DNA of 64,000 bases from Rugosimonospora africana (lineage in GTDB: Bacteria; Actinomycetota; Actinomycetes; Mycobacteriales; Micromonosporaceae), in contig NZ_BONZ01000075.1 of the NCBI RefSeq assembly GCF_016862975.1, forward strand, positions 62,001 to 126,000, written 5' to 3'. This document shows, piece by piece, positions 45,273-54,383 of this stretch. Below the pieces are notes generated by a model. That model had not been told where the DNA came from. It made no database searches and saw nothing but the letters and a program-made list of their open reading frames with translations. Each line of letters starts with the position of its first letter. The stretch's first letter is position 1. The translations under genes were made by a program, and so were the position numbers.

Positions 45273-46879
45273 GGTGGTTGCGGACCGGCCGTGGACCGAC
45301 ACCGCCAGCCGCCGGCCCGGTTGACGTCGCCGGGTTGACGGCGGCGGTCGCGTCAGCGGGCGGCGATTGGGACGCATGCGAGCAGCTCATCGACATGCTG
45401 GCGCGGACCGACGCCGACGGTGACATGAAAGCGAACCGATCCGGGCTGAGCGCCCTCGGAGCGTCGCCGCGCGCTGTCGTCCGCATCGACCAGCACATCC
45501 GGTACGTGCCGCGGGGGCTGGAACACCACTCGCCCGCGCTCACCACGATGGCCGCCAACGTCACGGCTGGCACCGCCAGCCCAATCGCAATTGCTTTGGG
45601 CAGCATGCACGGCGACGGATATGTGCGTGAGGCGGCCGTCGATGCGATCCTGCGCGAACCGGATCCGCTGCTGGTGCCGTTCCTGGTGCTACGGACCGCC
45701 GACTGGGTCAAGGGGGTACGAGACCGTGCCCGCGCCGGACTGGTTCTGCTACTCGCCGATGACCCAGCAACCTACCTACCGGCCGTGCTGGACGCGGTGC
45801 CGCTGGTCGCGGACCGGCTTCGCGGCGGCTTCGTCCACGACCAGATCGTCGCCACGCTGCTGTCGGCAACTGCACCGATGCGCTCCAAGCTGCCTCAGGC
45901 AGGTGGACCGGCGGGTCGCCGCCTGGTGATCGACGTCGGCCTGGCCCGCGGCTGGTGGACCACCGACCAACTCGTGCAGACCGCCCTACACGACCCGGAT
46001 GTGCGCAGCCGCAGCCGGGCCGCCGAGGCAGCCGTCAAGGACGCCGTCTGGACCCGCCGCCGCGCGACTGTGGACCGGCTGGCCGGCGTCCGCCACCCCG
46101 AGGTCCGCGCGGTCGCGGTCACCGGTCTGGTCCGACTCGGCCATCACACGGCGGTGCTGCGGTTCCTGGACGACCCCGCGCCGCTGATCCGAGCCATCGC
46201 CCGCGACGCGGCACGCCAGACCGGCACCGACGCCCTGCACCACTACCGCGACGCCCTGACGACCGACACATTCACCCCCGGCACGATCGCCGGACTGGCC
46301 GAAACCGGCACCCCGATCGACGCAGACCTGCTACGGCCGTTGCTGCACCACAATCTGCCCCGGACAAGGACCGCCGCGGTTCGCGGCTTCGCCGCCCTGG
46401 ACCCCTCCAGAGTTCGCGAACTTATCAGCATGCTCGACGACCCATCCCCGGCCGTCATCCGCGAAGCCACGCTGGCGCTTCGCCCCATCGCCAGCAGCCT
46501 GCCACCCGACCTGGGATGGACCCTGCTCACCGATTCAAAGCGAGCCGAGCGACGACGCGCCGGCTACCGCCTCCTCAGTCTGGGCGACGCCTACCGACAG
46601 CTGCGCGCCTCCCTGATCGCCGCAGTCGATACCGATGCGCGCCTGGCCCGGCGCGCCGCCGCCGACGCCACCAGCATCGTCCGCGACGCCACTGGCACGA
46701 CATGGCGCCGCCGGCCCCGCCCACACTTACAGGTGTCACCCGACCAGCTCACCGAGCTCCACCAACTCGCCAACACCGCAGCGGCCGCCCTCACCGACGA
46801 GACCGCGCAGCAACTGCACCACTGGCTCGACAGCCACGACCCGGGCAGCCCCCACCCGATCATTGCGCCGGATGCTTGA
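45269..46879 (+). CDS. HEAT-repeat protein coupled to SIR2
   Basis: 536-residue alpha-solenoid. Repeats are visible across the protein: GDGYVREAAVDAILREPDPL, GVRDRARAGLVLLLADDPAT, DPDVRSRSRAAEAAVKDAVW, HPEVRAVAVTGLVRLGHHTA, RTRTAAVRGFAALDPSRV and DPSPAVIREATLALRPIASS. No catalytic or export motif. The ATG overlaps the SIR2 stop, implying that both are made together; the HEAT protein could present substrates to or regulate the deacylase. Its last codons run to the edge of an IS110 relic, but the frame closes normally. Confidence 0.85.
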   Translation: MRWLRTGRGPTPPAAGPVDVAGLTAAVASAGGDWDACEQLIDMLARTDADGDMKANRSGLSALGASPRAVVRIDQHIRYVPRGLEHHSPALTTMAANVTAGTASPIAIALGSMHGDGYVREAAVDAILREPDPLLVPFLVLRTADWVKGVRDRARAGLVLLLADDPATYLPAVLDAVPLVADRLRGGFVHDQIVATLLSATAPMRSKLPQAGGPAGRRLVIDVGLARGWWTTDQLVQTALHDPDVRSRSRAAEAAVKDAVWTRRRATVDRLAGVRHPEVRAVAVTGLVRLGHHTAVLRFLDDPAPLIRAIARDAARQTGTDALHHYRDALTTDTFTPGTIAGLAETGTPIDADLLRPLLHHNLPRTRTAAVRGFAALDPSRVRELISMLDDPSPAVIREATLALRPIASSLPPDLGWTLLTDSKRAERRRAGYRLLSLGDAYRQLRASLIAAVDTDARLARRAAADATSIVRDATGTTWRRRPRPHLQVSPDQLTELHQLANTAAAALTDETAQQLHHWLDSHDPGSPHPIIAPDA

Positions 46880-47400
46880 CCTCGACCAAGCCGCCCGCCT
46901 CATCGAGATGCAACCCACCTGTACCGGTCGCGGCCTGGTCCTCGACCCGCTCACGTCGCAGCTGGACTCTCTCGTCGTGTCGGCACCCGAAGCCGCGCGA
47001 AGCGTGCTCCGGAAGCTGACCAGCAAGCAGCGGGTCCGGATTTGCGGGGGAGTCCGGCCCGGCTCGTTGGACGGCCCGAATGCCGCTGCGAAGACGGCGC
47101 TTCGGGCTTTGGCTTGCCGTTAGCTGGCGCTGCATGCCGAGATCGACAACCTCTACGAACATTCGGGGACCCTGGCGAGCGCTGCCGCGCCACAGCTGCT
47201 CGCCCTTCCCGGCGTTGACGTGGACACCGCCGGGCAGTTGCTGGTCACCACGGACGACATCCTGACCGTCTGCGCTCGGAGGCGGCGCTCGCCCGGTTGT
47301 GCGTTTCGCCCTGATCCCGGTCTCCTCCGCCGCACCGACCGCCACCGGCTGCACCGCGGTGGGGACCGGCTGGCCCCCTGCGCCAGCCTATGCACTTCGT
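46873..47400 (+). pseudogene. IS110-family transposase C-terminal relic
   Basis: Segments match the C-terminal half of IS110 transposases: LDSLVVSAPEAARSVLRKLT, AAKTALRALACR, then after an in-frame TAG at 47121 (where Trp is expected) LALHAEIDNLYEHSG and PQLLALPGVDVDTAGQLLVT with the helix-hairpin-helix and TTDD motif. A frameshift near 47275 is needed to continue with the expected RSEAA..ARLCG and then GRTDRHRLHRGGDR-like sequence in another frame. At least three lesions, so inactive. Confidence 0.7.
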
Positions 47401-47439
47401 CCGCGGTGTCCCTATCGTTCTTGTCAAGCGGAGTGGTTG

Positions 47440-47988
47440 ATGGGGTTCACCATTGGGTGGTCGAGGATGGTGACTCGGCCTTCCAGGCCGCGTTTCGCCC
47501 TACTGAGACTGGGGATTCTCGTGGCGCTGGAGTACAGGATCGCGATCCGACTCGCGGAGTCGTGGCTGCCGGCACCCAGGAGCCGGAGCATCGACAACGA
47601 CTCGCTCGCCGTCTGCCGTCGGGTCGCCAACGGCCAGCCGGTCAACCTCAAAGATGCGCTAGCCGCCACCAGCGCGGCCAGCTCGGCGTGGTTCTGGACC
47701 GCGGTTGCCTGCCTGGTCGCCGCGATCGTGGTCGAGATCCCGCTGTCGTTCATCGCCAACGGCCACTTGTGGAACCTGGCCCCGTCGCTCGCGCTTCTGG
47801 TGGGTGCCGCCATCGGTTTCCTGGAGTTCACCGCGATGACCACCCGGGCGCGGTATTTCCGGTGGCGGCAACTGCGGTCGGGGGCGAAGCGAGCGGTCCT
47901 GTCCGGCCGTTTCGACTTCTGGATCGCGTTGGTGGCCGGTGTGCTGATCGGCGGGTCGCTTTCTTTGGTCGGGCTCGCGAACGCCTGA
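47440..47988 (+). CDS. Small integral membrane protein
   Basis: 182 residues from ATG 47440 (GGAG 7 bases upstream). A basic N-terminus, a polar domain (SRSIDNDSLAVCRRVANGQP), then three helices: SAWFWTAVACLVAAIVVEIP, LAPSLALLVGAAIGFLEF and FWIALVAGVLIGGSLSLVGL. RARYFRWRQLRSGAKRAVLS lies on the cytosolic side. It is intact in the middle of decayed IS110 and repeat DNA, suggesting a recent arrival or selection. Family unknown. Confidence 0.65.
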   Translation: MGFTIGWSRMVTRPSRPRFALLRLGILVALEYRIAIRLAESWLPAPRSRSIDNDSLAVCRRVANGQPVNLKDALAATSAASSAWFWTAVACLVAAIVVEIPLSFIANGHLWNLAPSLALLVGAAIGFLEFTAMTTRARYFRWRQLRSGAKRAVLSGRFDFWIALVAGVLIGGSLSLVGLANA

Positions 47989-48534
47989 GCGCCCCGCAGC
48001 CGGGTCGCTTCCGATCAGGTCACGGGCAGCGGAATGAGCAGTACCCAGGCCGCCCAACTGCCCGCGCCGGCGTTCATCGTGTGGCCGTTCAGAACGCCCC
48101 GGGCGCCACCTGGAACCCCGTCAGCCCGATCCCGCCGCGCCCTGACAACCTGGTCCCGATCATCCAGCACGTACCCAACGCGGTACCTGCGGTACCGTTG
48201 CATTAAGCGTCGGCAAGATCGAGGCAGGCTTGAGCAGTGAAGCCATCGATCCGCTCTCGCCCGTGGTTGCCTCCGATATCGGCGTTCGCCGGGCTCCGGT
48301 TCGCCCGTAAGGATCCGAGACAGTCGACCGCGAGCGTCGAGGAGTTCTTGAGTCCGGCGTGGGCAGATGATCAATTCGTAGCGGTATCGGGATCGCTCGA
48401 CCGACACTGACCCGCGTCGCACAGATACCGGCGTCGACAGATGGCCGCCCGTGGCCGCAACGTGACTGCATCACCACCGACCCTCAGGTTTCCAACGGGC
48501 AGCGCGTAGTCGGACGGCTGCCGCCGATCACGCT
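47989..48534. other. Region without a clear gene
   Basis: No supported gene. A plus-frame stretch near 48085-48200 reads NAPGATWNPVSPIPPRPDNL and VPIIQHVPNAVPAVPLH then stop, which looks like a coding tail, but there is no matching start. Confidence 0.3.
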
Positions 48535-49058
48535 GGCCTGCAGTGTCACGCTCACTGCATCGAGTATGTAGCCGGCACAGGCACGGCAGTCGCAACCTCC
48601 GCCCATCACGACTGGGGCGCCAGCGCCGCCGCAGGCTCTGTCGACGATCTTGTGATCACGGAAAGGGCTGAGCGTGTCGTGGAGCAGTCCGTAACGAGCA
48701 TCGATACGGCGTTCCGTGCGCCGAGGGCCTACGGTGCCACGGTCAACTGCAGACCGCTTCTCCAAACAGGAAGAGGTCAAAAACCTGCTCCCAGTTTGCT
48801 CCCACCCGTAACCTGCGACGACTCCACCGCACCTTTCACCAACCTCGATCAACAGGCACCTGACCTCGAACGATACGAAGCAGTTCAGCGCCGTTCGCGG
48901 ACGTTGAGCGCAGTTGTGTCAGCGAACGTCCGCTAAGCTCCGTGACCAGGACAAACGCGAGGCACGCCAGGTCAGGCGCGACCGTTGGCCGCCGATGTCA
49001 CCCGTTCACGGCAGTTCGACGCCGTTCCGAGCGACCCTGTGCTCCCAATCTGCTCCCC
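48535..49058 (+). repeat. Dispersed repeat R1, copy C (full, with left extension)
   Basis: The core 48755-49058 has both end pairs: TGCTCCCA twice at 48786-48793 and 48797-48804, and TGCTCCCA/TGCTCCCC at 49040-49047 and 49051-49058. Similarity to copy D extends leftward by about 220 bp, starting near CAGTGTC and including GCCGCAGGCTCTGT and GTGCCACGGTCAACTGCAGA-like sequence. It precedes a GNAT gene by about 165 bp. Confidence 0.85.
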
Positions 49059-49107
49059 AACAGACGACCACCGACCCCGCCAGGGTTGTCCACCCGGCCG
49101 CCGGGAC

Positions 49108-49126
49108 GTAGGGCCAGAGGCCCTAC
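49108..49126. other. Short perfect hairpin
   Basis: GTAGGGCC-AGA-GGCCCTAC, an 8-bp stem, between repeat copy C and the GNAT gene. Could be a terminator or operator. Confidence 0.5.
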
Positions 49127-49222
49127 CCGCCCGAGGCAAAGCTCCTGCGCTAACCGCCGTAGCGCCACGTCCTACAGTAGATGCTGCCGCTACTCACCAC
49201 CCCAGCCGTGCCGACCGGAACG

Positions 49223-49756
49223 ATGGCGGCGATGCCCCAGCCCGAGATCGACGCGAACGGCCTGCTAATACGGCCGTGGCGGCCGTCGGATCGGTCGGCC
49301 GTCGTCGCGGCATTCGCCGACCCTGCCATTCAGCGCTGGCACTGCCGATCCATGACCGACGAAGAGGCCGCCGGCTGGATTAGCTCCTGGCCGAGGCGGT
49401 GGCGCGATGAAACCGATGCGGCGTGGGCCGTGCTCGACGCGGCCACCGTCGTCGGGCAGATCGGTCTACGACGCGTCGATCTCGCCGAGGGCGTGGCCTC
49501 GGTGTCGTACTGGGTGCTACCAGACGCGCGTGGTCGCCGCATCGCCCCCCGAGCGCTGGGCACCCTGGCCACGTGGTCCTTCCGGACGTTGGGACTGCAC
49601 CGCCTCCAATTGAGCCACTCGACAGCGAACAGGGCGTCTTGCCGGGTCGCACAGCACGCCGGGTTCGTCCCCGAGGGCACGAAGCGTGGGGAGGCTCGCC
49701 ACGCCGACGGCTGGCATGACATGCACCTTCACGCCCGCCTCAGCACCGACAACTGA
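49223..49756 (+). CDS. GNAT-family N-acetyltransferase (RimJ/RimL-like)
   Basis: 177-residue acetyltransferase. LLIRPWRPSDRSAVVAAFAD starts the fold; VVGQIGLRRVDLAEGVASVS and YWVLPDARGRRIAPRALGTL contain the acetyl-CoA loop (R-G-R-R-x-A), and LQLSHSTANRASCRVAQHAG with FVPEGTKRG match the RimJ/RimL C-terminus. It probably acetylates an amine on a peptide, ribosomal protein or small molecule. ATG 49223 (MAAMPQ) chosen; the in-frame frame opens at 49181. Confidence 0.85.
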   Translation: MAAMPQPEIDANGLLIRPWRPSDRSAVVAAFADPAIQRWHCRSMTDEEAAGWISSWPRRWRDETDAAWAVLDAATVVGQIGLRRVDLAEGVASVSYWVLPDARGRRIAPRALGTLATWSFRTLGLHRLQLSHSTANRASCRVAQHAGFVPEGTKRGEARHADGWHDMHLHARLSTDN

Positions 49757-50059
49757 GCGAGGACCGAGCCGAGCCCAACGTCTGCCACAGCGGGTAGATG
49801 CTGGGCTTCGTGGTGCCCGTGGTCGGCTGGCACTGTCCGGGGTCGGTGCTGATGGCGCTAGAACCAGTTTCGAGAAGAGCGCCATCAGTGCGCCGGGAGC
49901 GAAGCGGGAAGGCCCCCCGTGCCACGGAACCGTGCCAGCCGGCGCTTGCCGCCCGGGGTGGGGGTCATGGCTTGGGGCCTGTCGTTGCTGCCGGTCAAAC
50001 AGACGCGACCAGGGTGGGCAGGTCGCGGTGGCAGCGGATCAGAGACATGAGCAGGATCA

Positions 50060-50184
50060 GCCAGTGCGTTGGCCGATGGCAGGTCGGCCATTGCGGCGAG
50101 CGCCGGTAGGAAGACCTGATAGGCGGTTGAGAAGAACACGGTGGCCACGCCGATGACCAGGGCGACGACGATGAAATACACCAT
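50060..50184 (-). pseudogene. MFS transporter fragment
   Basis: About 42 codons: MVYFIVVALVIGVATVFFST, AYQVFLPALA, then LPSANAL. This matches the EntS-like MFS motif GVATVFFD.AYQ..LP.L....L..GNA. Both ends are broken, the right one at the junction to the recombinase fragment. 49757-50059 shows no gene. Confidence 0.5.
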
Positions 50185-50195
50185 CGTTAACTGCC

Positions 50196-50500
50196 CAGGC
50201 TCGCCGCGATGGGCGCACCGACTCGCCTGCGCCAAATGCTCCTTCTACCTGCCCAAACAATCCAACGCCGGCCAGCTCTTGGCCGTCAAAGACGGGATCG
50301 ATCGAGTGCTCGAGCAGCTCGACCTCACCGACGACGAACGCGACGCACTCGAAGGCGACCGAGAGGCCCTGACGGCCCTCGCCAACCGACTCGCCGACGT
50401 CGCGACTCCGTCCGGCCCGACACCGAACGAACTCGGCAACGGCACGGCCTTCATTCCGGTCACCGCCCTGCGCGCGAGCCTCAGGGAGGGGGCTCCGTGA
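50196..50500 (+). pseudogene. C-terminal fragment of a transposon-type recombinase
   Basis: WAHRLACAKCSFYLPKQSNA, LLAVKDGIDRVLEQLDLTDD, ALTALANRLADVATPSGPTP resemble the Cys-containing C-terminus of actinobacterial tyrosine-type recombinases that accompany Tn554-like or IS elements (pattern HRMACARCDFY...LTDDER...DVPTP.GPTP). The catalytic R-H-R-Y part is missing. It abuts the MFS fragment in head-to-head orientation. Confidence 0.55.
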
Positions 50501-50527
50501 CGAGACCGCGACCCACAGAAACTTGGG

Positions 50528-50565
50528 CGCCCCGTGCAGCCGAACAAGGCGAACTGCACGGGGCG
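50528..50565 (+). terminator. Hairpin terminator
   Basis: CGCCCCGTGCAG pairs perfectly with CTGCACGGGGCG over 12 bp with a 14-base loop, followed by TCTTCGTT, 27 bases after the recombinase fragment stop. Confidence 0.75.
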
Positions 50566-50646
50566 TCTTCGTTGCCGTTCAACCAAAACTCGGCCGAATG
50601 CACGTGCACTCTGCTGAATCCGACGACCGCTACCTATAGAAGCGAT

Positions 50647-51134
50647 TCACCGGACACGTTCGGCGAGCCTCAGCTCAGTCAGGTAGCGCTTGACGACTTG
50701 GCCCCCGTAGTTGACGTCTATGAGCCGCGCGATGGAGTCCAGCAATGCGCCCTGCTGCGCGTCCGGCAAGGCACGGTGGCCGGAGTAGGTCAACAGCAGA
50801 TCCAGGTAGTCCGCTGTCGAGTACGGCAACTCCCACTCGTATCCGTAGAAGCTCGCAGGCCCGAACCGCTCCGACGAGGTCAGCTCCCGATCGTCCTCCG
50901 GAATGTCTTGAGCACCCTCAAGACGCAGGCCCGGTGAGGTCGACGGATCGAAGCGCTCGTAAAGCTTCTGAATCTCAACGAAGAACGCCTCGGTCCAGTG
51001 CCGCCGGCGATGTGGTGGGTCCCCACGGTGGCCAGCAGACCACCGAGACGCAAGGCGTCAGCAGACTTCGACACCCGCACGGCCGGATCGATCCACGTTT
51101 TTGACCACGGGTACAGATGTAACGATTCGCCCAC
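50647..51134 (-). pseudogene. SAM-dependent methyltransferase relic
   Basis: C-terminal part of a class I methyltransferase: SLHLYPWSKTWIDPAVRVSK, ADALRLGGLLATVGTHHIAG in one frame and, after a shift near 50995, EAFFVEIQKLYERFDPSTSP, SSERFGPASFYGYEWELPYS, TADYLDLLLTYSGHRALPD and YLTELRLAERVR. The glycine-rich SAM motif and everything before it are missing. Thus 5'-deleted and frameshifted. Confidence 0.65.
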
Positions 51135-51207
51135 TGGAGTCCGGTTCCCTTACCAACTATGATCCCGGCTCAAGAAGCAGGAACTTCCACAAGGAGTGTG
51201 CTCATAC

Positions 51208-51681
51208 ATGAAGATCCGCGCCGGATCCACGATCAGACGGACGCTTGTCGCATCGGCTGCTGCGGCGGCCGCAACCGTGATGCTGAGCGCCACACCGGCT
51301 CTGGCTGACGACAACAACGACGCCTTCACTGTCGTGACGACCGAGGGCTACAACTGCGGGACCGCCACCTTCATCGACTACGGCAGCGGGGACGGCACGC
51401 ACCCGGTCAGCGACGACTGGGTCTGGATCAACGACAATTGCCTCGAAGGCAAGGGCACCAAGGTGTCGGCGGCGCTGACCCCGGCCGGCGCGCACACCAC
51501 CGAGCCGCTGGGCTCGAAGTACATCCCGGACGGCGCATGGTCGCAGGCATGGGACCCGTTCCCGAACGGGGACGTCAAGGCCGGCGACACCGTCATTCTC
51601 ACGGTCTGCACCGCCACGTCGGCCACCGACCTGCACCCGATCAACTGCGACACCGATCGCCGTACGAGCACCGACGGCTGA
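51208..51681 (+). CDS. Small secreted protein
   Basis: 157-residue exported protein. Signal peptide of about 29 residues (MKIRAGSTIRRTLVASAAAA ... ATPALAD, cleavage after ALA). The mature domain is beta-rich with four cysteines (YNCGTATF, NDNCLEG, LTVCTATSA, INCDTD), likely two disulfides. The GTG at 51196 is a possible earlier start; ATG 51208 gives the clean signal peptide. The GGAG upstream is at slightly long spacing. No family recognised; similar short cysteine-bonded proteins are common in actinomycete secretomes. Confidence 0.75.
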   Translation: MKIRAGSTIRRTLVASAAAAAATVMLSATPALADDNNDAFTVVTTEGYNCGTATFIDYGSGDGTHPVSDDWVWINDNCLEGKGTKVSAALTPAGAHTTEPLGSKYIPDGAWSQAWDPFPNGDVKAGDTVILTVCTATSATDLHPINCDTDRRTSTDG

Positions 51682-51689
51682 GGCGAACG

Positions 51690-52007
51690 GCTGCTACGGC
51701 GACGCGGGCTGCTGCCGTACGCCTTGACGTAATACGTTGGTCGAGGTCGTCCCCCGTACACGGCCGGGATGACCTCGACGTCAAGGCCATATCGCTCCCA
51801 GGGGTGGATCAACGAAGAGAGGCATCCTCCGAGCAGGATGTCTCGGTCTCCTGACGGGCCCAGCCAATGGCCATCCCCGTCAGTCTGCTCGAATTCACAG
51901 ACCAGCGGCGCCACCAAATGGGGCGGCGTTGACGCGGTACCGGACTCTTCACGGCTACAGCAGTTGAAGGTTTCTCGCAGCCTCACGTAGTCACTGCTAT
52001 CGCTCAC
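51690..52007 (-). pseudogene. Possible 3'-truncated gene
   Basis: From GTG 52007 a frame reads VAPLVCEFEQTDGDGHWLGP, SGDRDILLGGCLSSLIHPWE and RYGLDVEVIPAVYGGRPRPT, which looks like protein. It then runs antisense through the secreted-protein gene to a stop at 51378, so its natural end is probably lost at about 51690. Low certainty. Confidence 0.35.
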
Positions 52008-52053
52008 CCAGTGAGAGTACGGGTGCCGCTCCTACGGCAGGCACTCAATTGTC

Positions 52054-52511
52054 AGATGTCCTCACCGAAGGCAAGCGGGTCCTCATCGATGACGAGCATC
52101 GGTTCGACGAGCGTCGTTGGCGGTGTTCCACGCGACACCGAGTCCTTCGGCCACGCGGGCGACGGTCAGGTGCTGTACCACTATGGCTTCCAGTGCCCAC
52201 CGCAGCCCGCGGCGCGACAACTTGGCCCGAGGCTCGGCCGCCGCGCTGGTGTCCTGGCGCCACACATGCCCACAGCCGGTGCACCGATAGCGGCGCACGA
52301 CGACCTCCAACGTCGTCGGACGCCAGCCGACCGGCTCGTGCGCCAACCGGCGGACCACGGTGTCGCGCGGGCTTCCTTCGCAGCCGCAGCGCCGGCACCA
52401 CTGGTCGGGTTCGACGACCCGGCACGAGAGCACAGCCCGGTCGGGCTCGAGCCGCTGGCCTATGACGAAGAGGCCGAGCTCATCGAGTCGGCAGAAGGCG
52501 GTCAGATCAGG
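52054..52511 (-). pseudogene. ISL3-family transposase fragment with local inversion
   Basis: Minus strand from about 52511: FCRLDELGLFVIGQRLEPDR, the zinc-ribbon QWCRRCGCEGSPRDTVVRRL and RRYRCTGCGHVWRQD, then the HTH LRWALEAIVVQHLTVARVAE and GVAWNTANDA, typical of the ISL3 N-terminus. Immediately after ANDA (about 52111) the expected continuation VLTEGKRVLIDDEHRFDE is present but on the plus strand (52054-52111). The remaining DDE domain is absent. No start codon is evident. Confidence 0.75.
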
Positions 52512-52615
52512 GCAGGCGAAACCGCAGGCGGAGTAGCGTCGTGCACGTCGAGGTCTTCCGGATGGCCGCGTAGGAACCTGGGTTCGGGCATGTACGCACA
52601 ACACGACTAGAGCCC

Positions 52616-53500
52616 CTATCTCGCCGTTCGCCTGGGCTCCTGCGGATCGAGCAATACGCCACGGTGATCCAGGGCCCAAGTGCGAAAGGAACGAGCTGGG
52701 CGGCCCAGAACTCGTTGGACATCGTCGGTCACGACGGCGTTGCCACCGTCGCGGACCAGTTGGGATCCGCGGACAGCGACGTCGACCACTGAGGGATCCA
52801 GCCCGCTGGCGAGCATCTGTTCCCGCGCCGCATCGAGCGGGACGTCGACGGTACTGATTGGTCGGCCAAGCACCTCGGACAGTTGAGCGACCTGGTCGTT
52901 AACGCTGACCAAGTCAGGCCCCGTCAGCGTGAGAGCCAGACCGTCAAGTTCGGCGCCAACGAGGGCCTCCACCGCCACCTCGGCCACGTCGCGAGGGTCG
53001 ACAACACCCTGCGTGCCGGTCCCGGTCAGGTTCGGCACCGGGTAGCCAGCTCTGATCGCGTCCGCCCAGCGCAGCGCATTGGAAGCGAACGCAGACGGTC
53101 GCAGCGCCGTCCAGGCCAACCCGCTGTCGGCCAGGGCTTGTTCTCCTGGCGCGTGCCAGCCCGCCGGTGTGGTGCCGTCGTTGGCCGGCGTGCGGCCTCC
53201 AACTGCCGACAGTTTCACCACTTTGTGCACCCCGCAAGCGCGGGCGGCATTGATCATCGCCAGGTCGTGCTCGGGAACCGATGCCCCTGGCGCGGTGAGC
53301 AGGAAGACCTTGTCCACACCGGCCACGGCGTCACGCAGTGTTTCCGGAACCTCGAAATCCGCCCTGACCACCTCCACATCCTCGACTGATGACAAACGGC
53401 TGGCGTCGCGGGTCATAGCCCGCAGCGGCATGCCCCGACCGGCCAGCAGTCGAAGGACTTCCCGACCGATAGTGCCGGTGGCACCAGTAACCAAGATCAT
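52616..53500 (-). CDS. NmrA/SDR-type NAD(P)-binding oxidoreductase
   Basis: 294-residue Rossmann protein from ATG 53500: MILVTGATGTIGREVLRLLA (dinucleotide motif GATGTIG), RAMTRDASRL, DKVFLLTAPG, KLSAVGGRTPANDG and ALRPSAFASNALRWADAI. The Tyr-x-x-x-Lys catalytic pair of classical SDRs is absent, as in NmrA-like redox sensors and quinone-reductase relatives. It is divergent from the AraC gene (97 bp apart), so that regulator probably controls it. Confidence 0.88.
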   Translation of the reverse strand: MILVTGATGTIGREVLRLLAGRGMPLRAMTRDASRLSSVEDVEVVRADFEVPETLRDAVAGVDKVFLLTAPGASVPEHDLAMINAARACGVHKVVKLSAVGGRTPANDGTTPAGWHAPGEQALADSGLAWTALRPSAFASNALRWADAIRAGYPVPNLTGTGTQGVVDPRDVAEVAVEALVGAELDGLALTLTGPDLVSVNDQVAQLSEVLGRPISTVDVPLDAAREQMLASGLDPSVVDVAVRGSQLVRDGGNAVVTDDVQRVLGRPARSFRTWALDHRGVLLDPQEPRRTAR

Positions 53501-53597
53501 GCCGACACCCTGCCAGCGCCCGCACACGGGCTTCTAGGAAATTCCGGCACTCCCGGACCGCGACATCGGCAAGACCGGGCGCGGATAGCCTGACGGT

Positions 53598-54383
53598 ATG
53601 AACACGAATCGACAACTGCCGGTCCCCGACGCTCTACTGCGCTGGGTAGACCGCATTGACTTCGCCTCCTACCGCGCGGACGACGACGCCTCGTGCCCAC
53701 TGGCCCACATACCCGACGCGGCCACCTCCCTCGTGTGGCGGACCATCGCCGACGGCTCCAGCGCCCTGCTCGTGGTGGGCCCACGCACCCGCGCCGCCTA
53801 CTACGACAGCAAGGACGTCCCGGCGTGCGCGCGGTTCCAGCTCGCACCAGGCGCCGCCCGAGTGCTCCTCGGCACATCCGTCGACGAGCTCACCGATCGT
53901 GTCATGTCACTCAACGAACTCTGGGGACCGCCTGGCGTCCAGCTCGCCGACCAACTCACCGGGCTCGCTTCCGAGCCGAGACCCGCCGTGAAACACATAG
54001 AAGCGGCTCTGACGGCGCGAGCCCGCGCTGCGCGGCCCCAGGACAGCACGACAGCGAACCTGGTCCGCCGGGCGTCAGTCGAGCTGTCGCCGAAGCGCGG
54101 CCACCCTCATACAAGAATCCGCGAACTGGCACGACACCTGGGCATCAGCGAACGGCACCTACGCAATGCCTTCATCACGACCGTGGGCATCCCGCCGAAG
54201 CAGTTCGCCCGGCTCACCCGGATCCGAACGATCCTCCCCAGGCTGCGTCGCGAACCCTGGGCCCGTCTCGCCAACGACGCCGGCTACTACGACCAGTCAC
54301 ACATGACCGCCCACTTCCACGAGGTCATGCACGTGACGCCAACCGCATTCGCCGCCGGACGACTGCCCACTGTCCCCTGCTAA
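53598..54383 (+). CDS. AraC-family transcriptional regulator
   Basis: 261-residue regulator. N-terminal DUF6597-like or cupin-type sensor region (residues 1-100, with VWRTIADGSSALLVVGPRTR), and two AraC helix-turn-helix units at about 165-250: IRELARHLGISERHLRNAFI and WARLANDAGYYDQSHMTAHF with the signature GYYDQSHMTAHFHEVMHVTP. Divergent from the NmrA-like gene with a shared promoter region (53501-53597), a common arrangement in which the regulator senses a substrate related to the oxidoreductase. Confidence 0.9.
   Translation: MNTNRQLPVPDALLRWVDRIDFASYRADDDASCPLAHIPDAATSLVWRTIADGSSALLVVGPRTRAAYYDSKDVPACARFQLAPGAARVLLGTSVDELTDRVMSLNELWGPPGVQLADQLTGLASEPRPAVKHIEAALTARARAARPQDSTTANLVRRASVELSPKRGHPHTRIRELARHLGISERHLRNAFITTVGIPPKQFARLTRIRTILPRLRREPWARLANDAGYYDQSHMTAHFHEVMHVTPTAFAAGRLPTVPC

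Noticed and set aside
44469-46879. SIR2 gene as a known SIR2-based anti-phage effector such as ThsA or DSR
   Set aside because: The protein is a short zinc-ribbon deacylase of about 267 residues without the fused sensor or C-terminal domains of those effectors; only the pairing with HEAT is noteworthy.
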